Counted from the first letter of the stretch, positions 33,608 to 43,111 are shown. The stretch is DNA of 64,000 nucleotides from Phaeobacter sp. 22II1-1F12B (GCF_002210165.1 NZ_AQQP01000004.1:124001-188000), one strand, 5' to 3'. Translations and numbers: made by a program. The notes: generated by a model from the letters alone, not told the origin.

Positions 33608-36097
33608 TTATTCGCTTGCGCTGTTGCGGAGTTCTTCGAGAACGCCTTGTACTGTGTTCAGCAGCTCGGGCCGGTTGGCTTGTTGAAGCATCTCGGCGGT
33701 CTTGGTGAGCTGTTCCATCGCGGCCTCGGTCTCACCTGCGGTCGCAAGCGCCTGACCATAGTGGTACTGAACCATCGGATCCTGCGTCAGACCGTCGGCA
33801 GCGGCGCGGAGGTAGGGCAGGGATTCCTCGGTTTCACCCATACGGTAGGCGATCCAGCCATAGGTATCCTGGAAGGCCGGGATCTCGGCGCCACGCAGAC
33901 GGCGGGCCACCGAATAGGCCTTTTGCAGGCTTTCTTCATCTTCGCGGTAATCCGACAGCAGGCTGGCGAGGTTGTTGGCGACGATGACGTTATTGGTGTT
34001 GCGCTGGTACAGGCCGTCATAGATCTCGATCGCCTGTTCGATCTCATTATCCGCCTGCAGTTGCTCGGCAAGGGTGATGAGAAGGGCAGGATCATCGGGG
34101 TTCGCCTCGATGGCTTTGTCGAGGGTTTCCGAAGCGGCCTCGTCATCGCCGGTCAGACGGTTCAGACGATAGAGCGTGACCCATGTGCGGGCGTTTTCCG
34201 GGTGTTCCTCGGTCAACTCGCGATAGATCGCTTCGGCTTCGTCCTGACGTTCCAGCGCGACGAGCGAACCGGCCTTGAGGTAACGGAAGTCCGGATCTCC
34301 GGGCGCGTTCTCAAGCAGGCCGTTGATGTATTCCAGCGCCGCCTCGGGTCCGTCAGTTGCCAGACGGGTGCGGAAAATCGCGATTTCGGCTGCTTTCTGG
34401 GTGCCGGGGTTCTCGGCCACGCCTTCAAGCATCTGCATCAGCTCGCTGCTGCGGTTCTGGGCGGCAAGCGACCGGGCCTGAAGGCTGAGCGCCGACGCGG
34501 TTGCTTCTTCGTTGTCCAGTTCCTGCAGACGGTTGATGACGCCTTGCGACTGGCTCCAGTTTTCAGTCCCGATGTATATATTGCCAAGCGCGACCAGCAG
34601 TTCCTTGTTGGTCGGTTCGGCACGCAGGGATTCGATGATGATGCCCTCGGCCGTCAGCGCCTGATCGTTGGAAACGAGGTACTGGGCGTAACGCAGGGTT
34701 TCGGTCGGCGCGTTGTTCGACGCATCCACGGCCAGCGAGAGCATTTCCGCCATCAGTTCGCGGTTGCCTTCACGTTCGTATGCCTGCGCCATCAGCGTCA
34801 TCAGTGCGGCATCGTTGGGCGCATTGCCCATCGCTTCGCGCAGCAGAAGGATCGCGTCCTGCGTTTCATCGTCCTGGATCAGCCAAGCTGCCTTGAGCTT
34901 GCTGGCCTCGGGGTTGGAGGCGTCCTCGGCCAGAACCGTTTCGACCAGACGACGGGCTTCAACCGGGTTACCAGTCTGGAAATACATCCGCGCCAGTTCC
35001 ACCTGAAGCGAGCGGGTCATGTCCGTCTGTTCGCCTTCGGGGATGTTTGCGGTCAGTTCTTCGAGCCGGGCGATGGCCGCATCGCGGTCACCCTGATCGA
35101 ATTTCAGACGCGCGCGCATGCCTTCGAAGGGCAGGGGCGACAAGCGAGCCGTTTCGATGACGCGGTCCAGTTCCGCCATCGCCGCATCGGGGCTGCGGAA
35201 ACGCAGCATGAACGCTATCAGGCGACGGGTGATGTCGACGTCGTCGGAGGCTTCGGCTTCGGCGCGAAGGAAGGCTTCGGCCGCGTCGAGATCTTCCTGC
35301 GCGACATAGTAGGAGACGAGCGCCTGCTTGATTTCCGCATTGTTCGGAAACTTTTCATTCATCGTCTCGAGTTCCTGCCGCACGGCGGAGGTGTCACCAA
35401 GCTGCTGCAGCAGACCCAGTTTGAGACGATAAAGGGCAAGGTCGTTCGGGGAAATCCGGATCGCTTCGCCAAGCTGGGTCAGCGCCTCTTCCCACTGTTG
35501 TTGACGGATCAGGTCGTCGATCAGGATCTTGCGCGCGCCCGGCAGGTCGCCGTCTTCGCTGATCAATTGGGTCGCCGACTCGACGGCCTTGCGCTGAGCA
35601 TCGGTGTCGCGGTCCTGAATCGCCTGAAAGTAATTGGCGGTGTTGGAGAGCGACTGCGCCTTGACGTTGGTCGGTTCGAGTTCAACCGCCTTGGCCGAAT
35701 AACGCTGGAGATCTTCGACATTGTTGAAGTCGAGCGCCATCTCGGCAAGCGCAAGCTGGCCTTCGAAGTTGTTCGGATACTGTTCGACAAGCCGGCGGTA
35801 CTGGCCGTAGGCGTCGCCGTTGTTGCCACGCTCGCGTTGGACCCGTGCAAAGGCAAGGCGGGCTTCCATATGCGTGTCGTCGAGTTTGAAGACGTTGCGG
35901 AATTCGATCAGTGCACGATCGACATCGCCCTGTTCAAGAAGTTCCATTCCCGCCTGGTAATGTTCCTCGGCGCGTTCCTCGGCGCTGTCACAGCCCGCGA
36001 GAACAAGGGCCGCGAAAGCCAGCGCCAGAAAAAGTCCGGACGAATTCAGAACTCGGGACACAGAATGCCCGACAATTGCCTTGGATGACACAGACAC
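33608..36097 (-). CDS. TPR-repeat lipoprotein of an exopolysaccharide locus (PrsT-like)
   Basis: The 829-residue protein has a lipoprotein signal with lipobox LAGC (cysteine 36), then an almost continuous array of TPR-like helical repeats to the C-terminus. It matches in size and layout the long TPR lipoproteins found in exosortase/PEP-CTERM exopolysaccharide loci, where they probably help polymer assembly or export across the periplasm. The start is GTG at 36097 with a GAGGA site. It follows the sugar transferase gene on the same strand after a 38-nt gap. Confidence 0.85.
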   Translation of the reverse strand: MSVSSKAIVGHSVSRVLNSSGLFLALAFAALVLAGCDSAEERAEEHYQAGMELLEQGDVDRALIEFRNVFKLDDTHMEARLAFARVQRERGNNGDAYGQYRRLVEQYPNNFEGQLALAEMALDFNNVEDLQRYSAKAVELEPTNVKAQSLSNTANYFQAIQDRDTDAQRKAVESATQLISEDGDLPGARKILIDDLIRQQQWEEALTQLGEAIRISPNDLALYRLKLGLLQQLGDTSAVRQELETMNEKFPNNAEIKQALVSYYVAQEDLDAAEAFLRAEAEASDDVDITRRLIAFMLRFRSPDAAMAELDRVIETARLSPLPFEGMRARLKFDQGDRDAAIARLEELTANIPEGEQTDMTRSLQVELARMYFQTGNPVEARRLVETVLAEDASNPEASKLKAAWLIQDDETQDAILLLREAMGNAPNDAALMTLMAQAYEREGNRELMAEMLSLAVDASNNAPTETLRYAQYLVSNDQALTAEGIIIESLRAEPTNKELLVALGNIYIGTENWSQSQGVINRLQELDNEEATASALSLQARSLAAQNRSSELMQMLEGVAENPGTQKAAEIAIFRTRLATDGPEAALEYINGLLENAPGDPDFRYLKAGSLVALERQDEAEAIYRELTEEHPENARTWVTLYRLNRLTGDDEAASETLDKAIEANPDDPALLITLAEQLQADNEIEQAIEIYDGLYQRNTNNVIVANNLASLLSDYREDEESLQKAYSVARRLRGAEIPAFQDTYGWIAYRMGETEESLPYLRAAADGLTQDPMVQYHYGQALATAGETEAAMEQLTKTAEMLQQANRPELLNTVQGVLEELRNSASE

Positions 36098-36135
36098 TTT
36101 TTAAATCCTCGATATACTTCAATGACGCAGGAGGA

Positions 36136-36819
36136 TTAGCACCCGGTCCGGCGCAAAACAACGACTACGGTGCGAGCAATTATCTTAATGTCACCCCAGA
36201 GGGACACCTTCTGGTGATAGTCATTGTCGTAAGTGGCACGCGCAGCGAAGCTGGTGGCATTGCGATCAGAGACCTGCCAGGAGCCGGAGATGCCCGGACG
36301 CAGGTGGTAATAGGCCTGACCCGGGTAGAGGGTTGCCTGTGCCAGCATCATCGGACGCGGGCCGATCAGGGACATGTCGCCCTTGAGCACGTTCAGCAAC
36401 TGCGGGAGTTCGTCGAGCGAGCTGTTGCGGAGGAATTTGCCAATCGGCGTGATGCGGGGATCGTTCCGCAGCTTTTGATTGATCCGCCATTCCTGGCGCG
36501 CTTCGAGGTTGCGGGCGAGGTATTCTTTCAGGTGCTCTTCGGCGTTCGGCACCATCGTGCGGATTTTGAAGATGCTAAAGTGACGGCCGTTCTTGCCGAC
36601 GCGAAGCTGGAAGTAGAAAGGGTTGTGTCCGTCGAGCGCGACCAGGGCGGCCATGATCAGGATGACGGGAAGAACAATTGGAAGCGAGCAGCCTACGAGG
36701 AGGATATCAAGAAGACGTTTACCGAAGCTGCGATATAGGTGCGAAGAGGAAGGTTTTAGTTCGACCCGACCTACGTTGGTGGGGTCATGCGGGTCCAAAT
36801 TGTTGAAATGTAACGTCAT
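36136..36819 (-). CDS. Undecaprenyl-phosphate sugar-1-phosphate transferase
   Basis: This enzyme starts polysaccharide repeat synthesis by moving a sugar phosphate to undecaprenyl phosphate. The 227-residue protein is the short, single-domain type (ExoY/WcaJ C-terminal domain): one hydrophobic segment near 45-68, then FKIRTMVPNAE, DELPQLLNVLKGDMSLIGPRP and LRPGISGSWQVS, all catalytic-domain hallmarks. The start is uncertain; an upstream GTG at 36828 is possible. It is divergent from the ATPase-chain-length-kinase genes. Confidence 0.92.
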   Translation of the reverse strand: MTLHFNNLDPHDPTNVGRVELKPSSSHLYRSFGKRLLDILLVGCSLPIVLPVILIMAALVALDGHNPFYFQLRVGKNGRHFSIFKIRTMVPNAEEHLKEYLARNLEARQEWRINQKLRNDPRITPIGKFLRNSSLDELPQLLNVLKGDMSLIGPRPMMLAQATLYPGQAYYHLRPGISGSWQVSDRNATSFAARATYDNDYHQKVSLWGDIKIIARTVVVVLRRTGC

Positions 36820-36828
36820 ACTGCTCAC

Positions 36829-37425
36829 TATACTAAAGAGATGAGCTCAACATGAGCTCGGGTCTCGTTTACAGATGTCTTCAAAAAATTCAACATCCAG
36901 CCTTAGTCTGGCCATCTTTAACCACCTGACAATTCAATAGGTGTAACAAAAACCGATTCGAGGCAACAAATTCAGCCCTACTGTTAACTCCACAACGTAC
37001 TGTAGCAGGAGATTGCGGTAATTGTAGACATTTTACCGACAATCGCGTGAAAAACTTGCCGAAACCTATGCCCCAAAATCGCCTTATTGCTGCCCGGAAG
37101 CGAGAATCAGGCCCCGTCGCCCCCCTTGGAGGTGACGTTAGGGGCGCGGTTCTCCGGTGGGCAAGGCCGCAACGGGAAGGTGATGCAAAAAAACACATTG
37201 TTACAGGCAGCTACCTTGGAAATGAGTGGTTTTTGACAGATTGTGGCCCGAAACGGGGTTTAAGACACGTCCACAGTTCGGACGGTTTTTAATATGCTTC
37301 GCGGTCAGCTACGCTGGGGCGAGCCTTTGATGATCGTGCTCTTGGAATGGTCAAATTGCCGGTTGCACTCGCCGGGCACGCCAGTAGGCGTTGCTTGGTA
37401 AACATTTGGATGGAAACGATCGCTA
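36829..37425. promoter_or_regulatory. Large divergent intergenic region of the exopolysaccharide locus
   Basis: This gene-free, AT-richer stretch of almost 600 nt separates the sugar transferase gene from the ATPase gene. It holds two GAGCTC copies spaced by 5 nt (36843-36859) and a long dyad at 37012-37043. No RNA gene or convincing small reading frame is visible. It probably contains both promoters and several regulator sites. Confidence 0.6.
37012..37043. promoter_or_regulatory. Long dyad in the exopolysaccharide promoter region
   Basis: Arms ATTGCGGTAA (37012-37021) and TTACCG-A-CAAT (37033-37043) are complementary except for one extra base, with an 11-nt centre. The geometry suits a dimeric regulator with sites one helical turn apart. 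The regulator is unknown. Confidence 0.4.
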
Positions 37426-38277
37426 GTGAATGAGTTCTACCTAAACTACTTCGGGCTCGACCAACGTCCGTTCACCCTGCTGCCGGATCCGGAGTTCCTT
37501 TACTGGTCGGAGCAGCACCGGCGCGGGTATGCCGTACTGGAATATGGGATCATGTCGCGGGCACCGATCACGATCCTGACCGGTGAGATCGGCGCGGGCA
37601 AGACGACGCTGCTGCAGAAACTGCTTGGTCAGATAGAATATGGAGTCACCGTAGGGTTGATCTCTAACGCGCAGGGGAATCGGGGCGAAATCCTGCAGTG
37701 GGTGCTGAACTCGCTGGACGTCGAATTCGAACCGAACGCCAGCTACGTGCAGAACTTTCAGAAGCTTCAGGACTTTCTCGTCGACGAATATGCACAAGGC
37801 AGACGTGTAATACTTGTCTTTGACGAGGCGCAGAACGTTTCGGTCGAAGGGCTGGAGGAACTGCGGATGCTGACCAATATCAATTCCAACAAGGATGAGC
37901 TTATACAGCTTATACTTGTGGGGCAGCCGGAATTGCGCGACATGATCCGTGACCCCCGGATGAATCAGCTCGCGCAGCGCGTCGCGGCGAGTTTTCACCT
38001 CAACCGGATGGATCGTGACGGGACTCGGGCTTATATTGTGCATCGAATGAAGACGGCTGGTGGGACCGGCGAAGAATTCACAAAGGACGCCACGACGCTC
38101 ATCTTTGAGGCGACGGGCGGCGTTCCCCGCCTCATCAACCAGTTGTGTGATTTCGGACTGCTCTATTCGTGGACAGACGACTCACGCGTTGTTCATAAGG
38201 ATTGTATCCAGTCCATTCTGGACGATGGTACTTTCTTCTGGGCCGAGGGACGGCCGACGGAGACTGAAAATCAATGA
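37426..38277 (+). CDS. ExeA-like AAA ATPase of an exopolysaccharide locus
   Basis: The 283-residue protein has a Walker A loop GEIGAGKT (53-60) and Walker B region VILVFDEAQN (about 128-137). The YFGLDQRPFTLLPDPEFLYWS opening is typical of the ExeA/GspA-like secretion ATPase family, including the PEP-CTERM-locus subgroup. The start is GTG at 37426. Its last codons overlap the next gene by four bases (ATGA). The C-terminal extension ends without a peptidoglycan-binding domain, unlike GspA. Confidence 0.86.
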   Translation: MNEFYLNYFGLDQRPFTLLPDPEFLYWSEQHRRGYAVLEYGIMSRAPITILTGEIGAGKTTLLQKLLGQIEYGVTVGLISNAQGNRGEILQWVLNSLDVEFEPNASYVQNFQKLQDFLVDEYAQGRRVILVFDEAQNVSVEGLEELRMLTNINSNKDELIQLILVGQPELRDMIRDPRMNQLAQRVAASFHLNRMDRDGTRAYIVHRMKTAGGTGEEFTKDATTLIFEATGGVPRLINQLCDFGLLYSWTDDSRVVHKDCIQSILDDGTFFWAEGRPTETENQ

Positions 38278-39827
38278 ACGAGATACGTTTTTATCTTTCG
38301 CTCTTCCTGCGCAGGCTTCCCGCTTTCTTGCTGGTTGCGGCCTTGGTCTCGGCGGTTTCGATCATCGTCGCCACAAGCCTGCCGCCCGCCTATGTGTCGC
38401 GGACGCGCCTGTTCGTCGAAGCACCGCAGATTCCGGCGAACCTTGCCCCGAGTACGGTCAACGTGTCCGGTGCCGAGCGGCTTCAGCTGATCGAGCAGCG
38501 GCTTTTGACCCGCGCCAATATGCTGGACATTGCCAACCGTCTTAACGTGCTGGAAGACCAGGACGAGATGACGGCGGACGAGATCGTCGGCGCGATGATG
38601 GCACGCACACGCATCCGCAGCTCTTCGGGGCGTAACGTGGCCTCGCTGATGCAGATCAGTTTCGAGGCGCGCTCGCCGCGGCTCGCTGCCGGGGTGCTCA
38701 ACGAATACCTCAAGTTGATCCAGGAAGACGATCTGAACTTCCGTCAGGCCCGCGCCGGCCAAACGCTCGACTTTTTCGAGATCGAGGTTGACCGCCTGAG
38801 CAAGGAGCTTGCCGACAAGAGCGCAGCGATCCTCAAGTTCAAGAGCGAGAATGCGAACGCACTTCCCGACAGTCTCGACTTTCGCCAGAAGCAGCGCGCG
38901 AATTTTCAGGAACGGGCCGAGAGCATCGACCGCGAGGTCTATGAACTGCAGTCGCAGCGCAAGCAGCTGATCGCGATTTTCGAAAGCGGTAATATGCAGG
39001 GCGAGCTTGGCGAGGCCTCGCAGGCGCAAAAGGCGCTGGCACAGGCCCGTGGCGAGCTGGCCTCTTCGCTGCTGCTTTACTCGGAGACCAACCCCAAGGT
39101 GCGGTTGCTTCAATCCCGGGTTGCCCAGCTTGAAGAAAAGGTAAAGGCCGAGGCGGATGCCGCGATCAATGCCTCTGGCGAAGAACTGCCGGAGAATGCG
39201 GAAGTATCCAACCCCGCGCTTCAGCTGCGTTTGAACGAGATCGACCGACGCATCGAAAGGCTTGAAAGTCAGCGAGACTCGGCCGAGCAGCGGATCGCCG
39301 TGCTGACCGAGAATATCAACAAGACGCCCGCCAATGACGTGGTGCTGGATTCGCTTTTGCGCGACTATGATAACATCCAGAAACAGTACAACACCTCGGT
39401 GGGGCGCCTGTCGCAGGCATCGACCGGTGAGCGGATCGAGGTGCTGTCGCGTGGCGAACGCCTGACGGTGATCGAACAGCCCGCCGTGCCCAACCGCCCG
39501 ACCAAGCCGAACCGGATGAAAATCGCCGGGGCAGGTACGGCGATGGGCATCGCTCTTGGGTTGGCGCTGATCTTCCTGATCGAGTTCCTGAACAAGGCGC
39601 CACGCCGTCCGGAGGATATCATCAAGAAGATGGATATCTGGCCGATCGCGGCGCTTCCCTACACCCGTACGCGCCGCGAGCTGGTAATGCAGCGCAGTCG
39701 CAAACTGGCCCTGATCCTCATCATTCTGGTGGGGGGGCCGATCACGGTCTGGGCCGTACACGAGTTCTATCTGCCGCTCGACCTTCTGGCCGAGAAGGTG
39801 ATGAACAAGATGGGCGTGCGCTGGTGA
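38274..39827 (+). CDS. Polysaccharide chain-length determinant protein (Wzz/GumC type)
   Basis: This inner-membrane copolymerase controls polymer length. The 517-residue protein has a transmembrane helix near 14-36, a large periplasmic coiled-coil domain, and a second helix near 417-438 with PNRPTKPNRMK just before it, the usual proline-rich Wzz motif. A further hydrophobic segment lies near 478-495. The kinase domain is separate (next gene), as in bipartite systems. It overlaps the ATPase gene by four bases. Confidence 0.9.
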   Translation: MNEIRFYLSLFLRRLPAFLLVAALVSAVSIIVATSLPPAYVSRTRLFVEAPQIPANLAPSTVNVSGAERLQLIEQRLLTRANMLDIANRLNVLEDQDEMTADEIVGAMMARTRIRSSSGRNVASLMQISFEARSPRLAAGVLNEYLKLIQEDDLNFRQARAGQTLDFFEIEVDRLSKELADKSAAILKFKSENANALPDSLDFRQKQRANFQERAESIDREVYELQSQRKQLIAIFESGNMQGELGEASQAQKALAQARGELASSLLLYSETNPKVRLLQSRVAQLEEKVKAEADAAINASGEELPENAEVSNPALQLRLNEIDRRIERLESQRDSAEQRIAVLTENINKTPANDVVLDSLLRDYDNIQKQYNTSVGRLSQASTGERIEVLSRGERLTVIEQPAVPNRPTKPNRMKIAGAGTAMGIALGLALIFLIEFLNKAPRRPEDIIKKMDIWPIAALPYTRTRRELVMQRSRKLALILIILVGGPITVWAVHEFYLPLDLLAEKVMNKMGVRW

Positions 39828-39873
39828 TGATGAATATGGTTAATAGTATGTATCTTGGGTCGGAGGTCTGACG

Positions 39874-40719
39874 ATGGACCGTTTGCAGCAGGCAATTTCC
39901 AAGGCGCGGATGCGCCGCGAAGGGGCCGAAGCGCCCGCGGCGGGCAAGCCCGCCCATCCCGAGCGCAAGGAGCGAAAGCCTCAGGCGCAGGGGCTGAGCG
40001 AACTGGACGCCCGCTGGGGTGAGTTCGAGCCGCTGACCATCGACGCCAAGACGGTGACGAACAACCGTCTGGTCGCCTATAGCTCGGGCGAAAGCTCTAT
40101 CCCCTTCGACATGCTGCGGACGAAAATCCTGCAGCAGGCGCGTAAGAATAAGTGGAAACGGATCGCTATCTGTTCGCCGGAAAGCGGCGCGGGGAAGACC
40201 ACGGTTACCGTGAACCTTGGTCTGAGTTTCAGCCGGATGCGGGAAAAACGCCTGACGATCATGGATTTCGACATGCGTCGTGCGGGGCTTTCGCGGGCAC
40301 TGGGCCAGTCATCGAAGACGAGCATGTCGGATGTGCTTGAGCGCCGGGTTCCCTTTGCCGACCATGGCAAGTGTCTTGAGGGCAACGTGGTCTTCGGGTT
40401 CAACCGCGAGCGGGTCAAGAACCCGTCGGAGATCCTGCAGAACCCGGTGACGGCGCAGGTGCTGGACGAGATCGAATCTTATTACGAACCGGATATCATG
40501 ATCTTTGACACGCCGCCGTTGATGGTCAGCGACGATAGCCACGGTTTCCTTGAGCAGATGGACTGCGCGCTGCTGATTGCGGCGGCCGAGATCACCTCGA
40601 TGGACAAGCTCGACGTGGCCGAACGGCAGCTGTCGGAACTGACCAACGTGATGGGGATCGTGCTGAACCGTTGCCGCTATACGACGGGCGCGCACGGCTA
40701 TGAGAACGAATACTACTGA
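39874..40719 (+). CDS. Capsular polysaccharide tyrosine kinase (CpsD/BY-kinase)
   Basis: The 281-residue protein has a Walker A loop SPESGAGKTT (101-110), a Walker A' region TIMDFDMRR, and Walker B near IMIFDTPPL. The C-terminus has a tyrosine cluster (YTTGAHGYENEYY) that is expected to be autophosphorylated. It pairs with the upstream chain-length determinant as the cytoplasmic kinase of a Wzc-like system. The gap between them is 46 nt. Its 3' end overlaps the convergent rhomboid gene by 7 nt. Confidence 0.9.
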   Translation: MDRLQQAISKARMRREGAEAPAAGKPAHPERKERKPQAQGLSELDARWGEFEPLTIDAKTVTNNRLVAYSSGESSIPFDMLRTKILQQARKNKWKRIAICSPESGAGKTTVTVNLGLSFSRMREKRLTIMDFDMRRAGLSRALGQSSKTSMSDVLERRVPFADHGKCLEGNVVFGFNRERVKNPSEILQNPVTAQVLDEIESYYEPDIMIFDTPPLMVSDDSHGFLEQMDCALLIAAAEITSMDKLDVAERQLSELTNVMGIVLNRCRYTTGAHGYENEYY

Positions 40720-41384
40720 ACGCTGCGCTTGCGGTTTCGGAACCGGTTCATGACCGCCATCGTGGCCACACCGGCGACGAAACCGCCAAGATGAGATTCC
40801 CATGCCAGCGCGCCGTCTTCGAGAACCCACATGAACAGGTTCAGCAGGGCGAGCAGAAAGCAGTCCCTGAGGATGATACGGGCGCGCCGGTTTGGGTCAG
40901 GCTCGGCGATCCAGTCCTGATAGCGCCACGCCCCCGTCAGGCCGAAGAGCGCGCCCGAGGCGCCGACCATCGGGTTGAATGCCGTGCCGAGCAGGGCAAA
41001 TCCGAGCGCGCCGCCCAATGCGGAAATCAGGTAGAGAAGGAAAAAGGGCCAGCCGCGCAGGTTCCGGGCGTTCAGCTGCATGAGGTAGACAAGCGAGGTC
41101 ATGTTGCCCGCGATATGCAGGAAACCGGCATGCAGGAAGGAATATGTAAAGAACATCAGCCACGGCTGCGCCGCGTAGTTGGGACGCCAGTTGTCGAGAA
41201 GACCCGCCCAGAAAGCCCCGTATTGATAGGCCGTATGACGAAGCCGGGGCGTCGCGAAAAGCCCGTAATCCGCTGCCATGAGAGTAAGTTCGATGGTCAC
41301 GGGAACGACCAGAAATATCAGCAAAAGCGGGACCGGCAGCCACCAGCCGCTAGGGTCCTCGATCTTGCTGCGCGATGTCCTCAT
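40713..41384 (-). CDS. Rhomboid-family intramembrane serine protease
   Basis: The 223-residue protein has about six membrane helices. The catalytic serine lies in GASGALFGLTG and the catalytic histidine in SHLGGFVAG. The FLHAGFLHIAGNM stretch is the usual rhomboid oxyanion region. The substrate is unknown. I use the ATG at 41384; a TTG two codons earlier is open as well. It converges on the kinase gene and overlaps its last 7 nt. Confidence 0.92.
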   Translation of the reverse strand: MRTSRSKIEDPSGWWLPVPLLLIFLVVPVTIELTLMAADYGLFATPRLRHTAYQYGAFWAGLLDNWRPNYAAQPWLMFFTYSFLHAGFLHIAGNMTSLVYLMQLNARNLRGWPFFLLYLISALGGALGFALLGTAFNPMVGASGALFGLTGAWRYQDWIAEPDPNRRARIILRDCFLLALLNLFMWVLEDGALAWESHLGGFVAGVATMAVMNRFRNRKRSVQ

Positions 41385-41532
41385 TGCCAAGCGATGCCGT
41401 GTTTGGGTGCAATAAACAAGTGGCGATTGGCAGCAGGGCCGTATTGCTCATCCAAGCGTGACATGGCGTCACTTGTGCTGCACTAAAACTGATGTTTACG
41501 TCGGGACGGGAACCAGCGGAGGCCAAGCTTGC

Positions 41533-43110
41533 ATGAGGCGAATGTGGATCTTATCGGTGCTCGCGGGCTTGCTTGCGCCGGTCGCGATTGCTGGCACCGT
41601 TATGATCGAGCAGAACGATCTTGTCCCGAGTGATATTCGCGGCGTGCTGATTGCCCGATATCTTGAGCCGGGCAAACCCGATCTGTCGCAACCTTTGTTC
41701 GGTCCGCGGTTCAGGGCGCCCGAGGCGGAGCTTTTGAAATCACAGATCGCACGCGGCATTTCAGGCGGTTTCGGCGGCATCATGTTCGAAAATCGCGACC
41801 GGGGCCATTCGACCCTGCCCAAGATGTTGTTTCCCCAGATGACCTATCTGGAATACGACCCGATCCTGCAAAAAGTCGGCTGGGACTATGGGCTGGCAAA
41901 CAAGATCGTGATCCCCGGTCCGCTCATCGGAAACTCTTCGACCGCGCTGACGGCGGGACCCAATGCCCGGAGCCAGATGCGTGCGGCGATGACGGTTCCG
42001 CTGGGGCCCGAAACGGCCTTCCTCCATTACACGTCAAACAGTCTTTATGTTTACCCGGAACATCGCGACCACGATGCCCGCGACCTGTACCCGGCGATCT
42101 GGCCCTATACGGTCAACAGCCAGGGGTCGTCGGGATCGGATAGGTTGTTCATGCGGGCGCTGCTGATGACACTGGCCGGGTTTTCGGAGAAGACCCGCGC
42201 GGCGCTTGAAGAAAGAAAGCTGGTGGCGCCGACCTTGCAGATGATCATGCGGCGCAATCTGGCCGGGGTGAATTCGAACGTCGATTACATGTCCGGGATC
42301 GCGCAGCGGTCCGCCTATGACGGCGCCGATCTCAGGCCAGAGCGGATGGTGGCGCAGGCCGGAGCCCTGCAGCCGGAGCACATCCCGCCGATGGTGCGGC
42401 TGCAAGTCGAAGAGGAAGATTTCGGGCCGAAGGGAGGGTTGATGCAGATGGAAGAACGTCTGTTCACTACGCCTGCGGCCATCGCGCGGATCTGGCGCAG
42501 TTACGACTGGGAGCGCGAGATCACGCTGAGTGCCGCCGGAACCGAGGTGCCCGAGGGGCAGGATGTGCAGTTCTTCTGGCGTATCCTGCGTGGCAATCCG
42601 CAGAAGATTTCAATCGAACCACTTGATGAACGCGGTACGCGCGCCCGCATCCGGATCCAATGGCATGACGATTATCCTGCGCCGCCGTTGCAGGCCGGGA
42701 AGAATGGGCCGCGTAAGACGTCGCGCGTGGATATCGGCGTTTTTGCGTCGAAGGGGTCGCAGATCGGCGCGCCTTCGTTCCTGTCGGTCAGCTTTCCGAC
42801 CCACCAGGAACGTCAGTATGGGCGGGGAGACGATGGCGAAGTCCGCCTGCAGGAGGTCAATTACGATTCGGAAGAGATGGAGCGCCGTTACGATCCGCTG
42901 CTGTTCTGGTCCGCGCCGTGGCGCGACACGTTCCTTTATGGTGACGACGGCACTTTCGAGGGGTGGCTGCGCAGGACCGCCGGGGGCGAGGAAAAGATTG
43001 CGCCCGACGGGTTCAACGAGCAGGGGGTGCTTGTTCTCTACAATATGCAGCGCAATCAGGACGGGACCGTCAATCTTGTCCGGCGCGGCTCGTCGGGTCC
43101 GGCACCGTGA
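41533..43110 (+). CDS. Secreted protein of unknown function
   Basis: The 525-residue protein has a signal peptide (about residues 1-20, ending APVAIAG) and no membrane helix after it. No domain I recognise is present. The C-terminal 200 residues read as beta-rich (alternating hydrophobic residues, many tyrosines). Acidic/aromatic patches such as DLYPAIWPYTV hint at binding to a large ligand. A GGAGG site precedes the start; a second ATG is three codons on. It ends 1 nt before a convergent regulator gene and lies near the exopolysaccharide genes. Confidence 0.8.
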   Translation: MRRMWILSVLAGLLAPVAIAGTVMIEQNDLVPSDIRGVLIARYLEPGKPDLSQPLFGPRFRAPEAELLKSQIARGISGGFGGIMFENRDRGHSTLPKMLFPQMTYLEYDPILQKVGWDYGLANKIVIPGPLIGNSSTALTAGPNARSQMRAAMTVPLGPETAFLHYTSNSLYVYPEHRDHDARDLYPAIWPYTVNSQGSSGSDRLFMRALLMTLAGFSEKTRAALEERKLVAPTLQMIMRRNLAGVNSNVDYMSGIAQRSAYDGADLRPERMVAQAGALQPEHIPPMVRLQVEEEDFGPKGGLMQMEERLFTTPAAIARIWRSYDWEREITLSAAGTEVPEGQDVQFFWRILRGNPQKISIEPLDERGTRARIRIQWHDDYPAPPLQAGKNGPRKTSRVDIGVFASKGSQIGAPSFLSVSFPTHQERQYGRGDDGEVRLQEVNYDSEEMERRYDPLLFWSAPWRDTFLYGDDGTFEGWLRRTAGGEEKIAPDGFNEQGVLVLYNMQRNQDGTVNLVRRGSSGPAP

Positions 43111-43111
43111 T

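Noticed and set aside
33530-36088. An 852-codon open frame on the plus strand
   Set aside because: It runs antisense to the TPR lipoprotein gene, has no domain or ribosome site, and reads as the complement of GC-rich codons.
36843-36859. Two GAGCTC copies as a quorum-sensing (lux-type) box
   Set aside because: Each is a simple palindrome and the pair does not match the dyad length or sequence of known lux boxes.
38271-39761. A 496-codon minus-strand frame
   Set aside because: It is antisense to the chain-length determinant gene and has no coherent motif.
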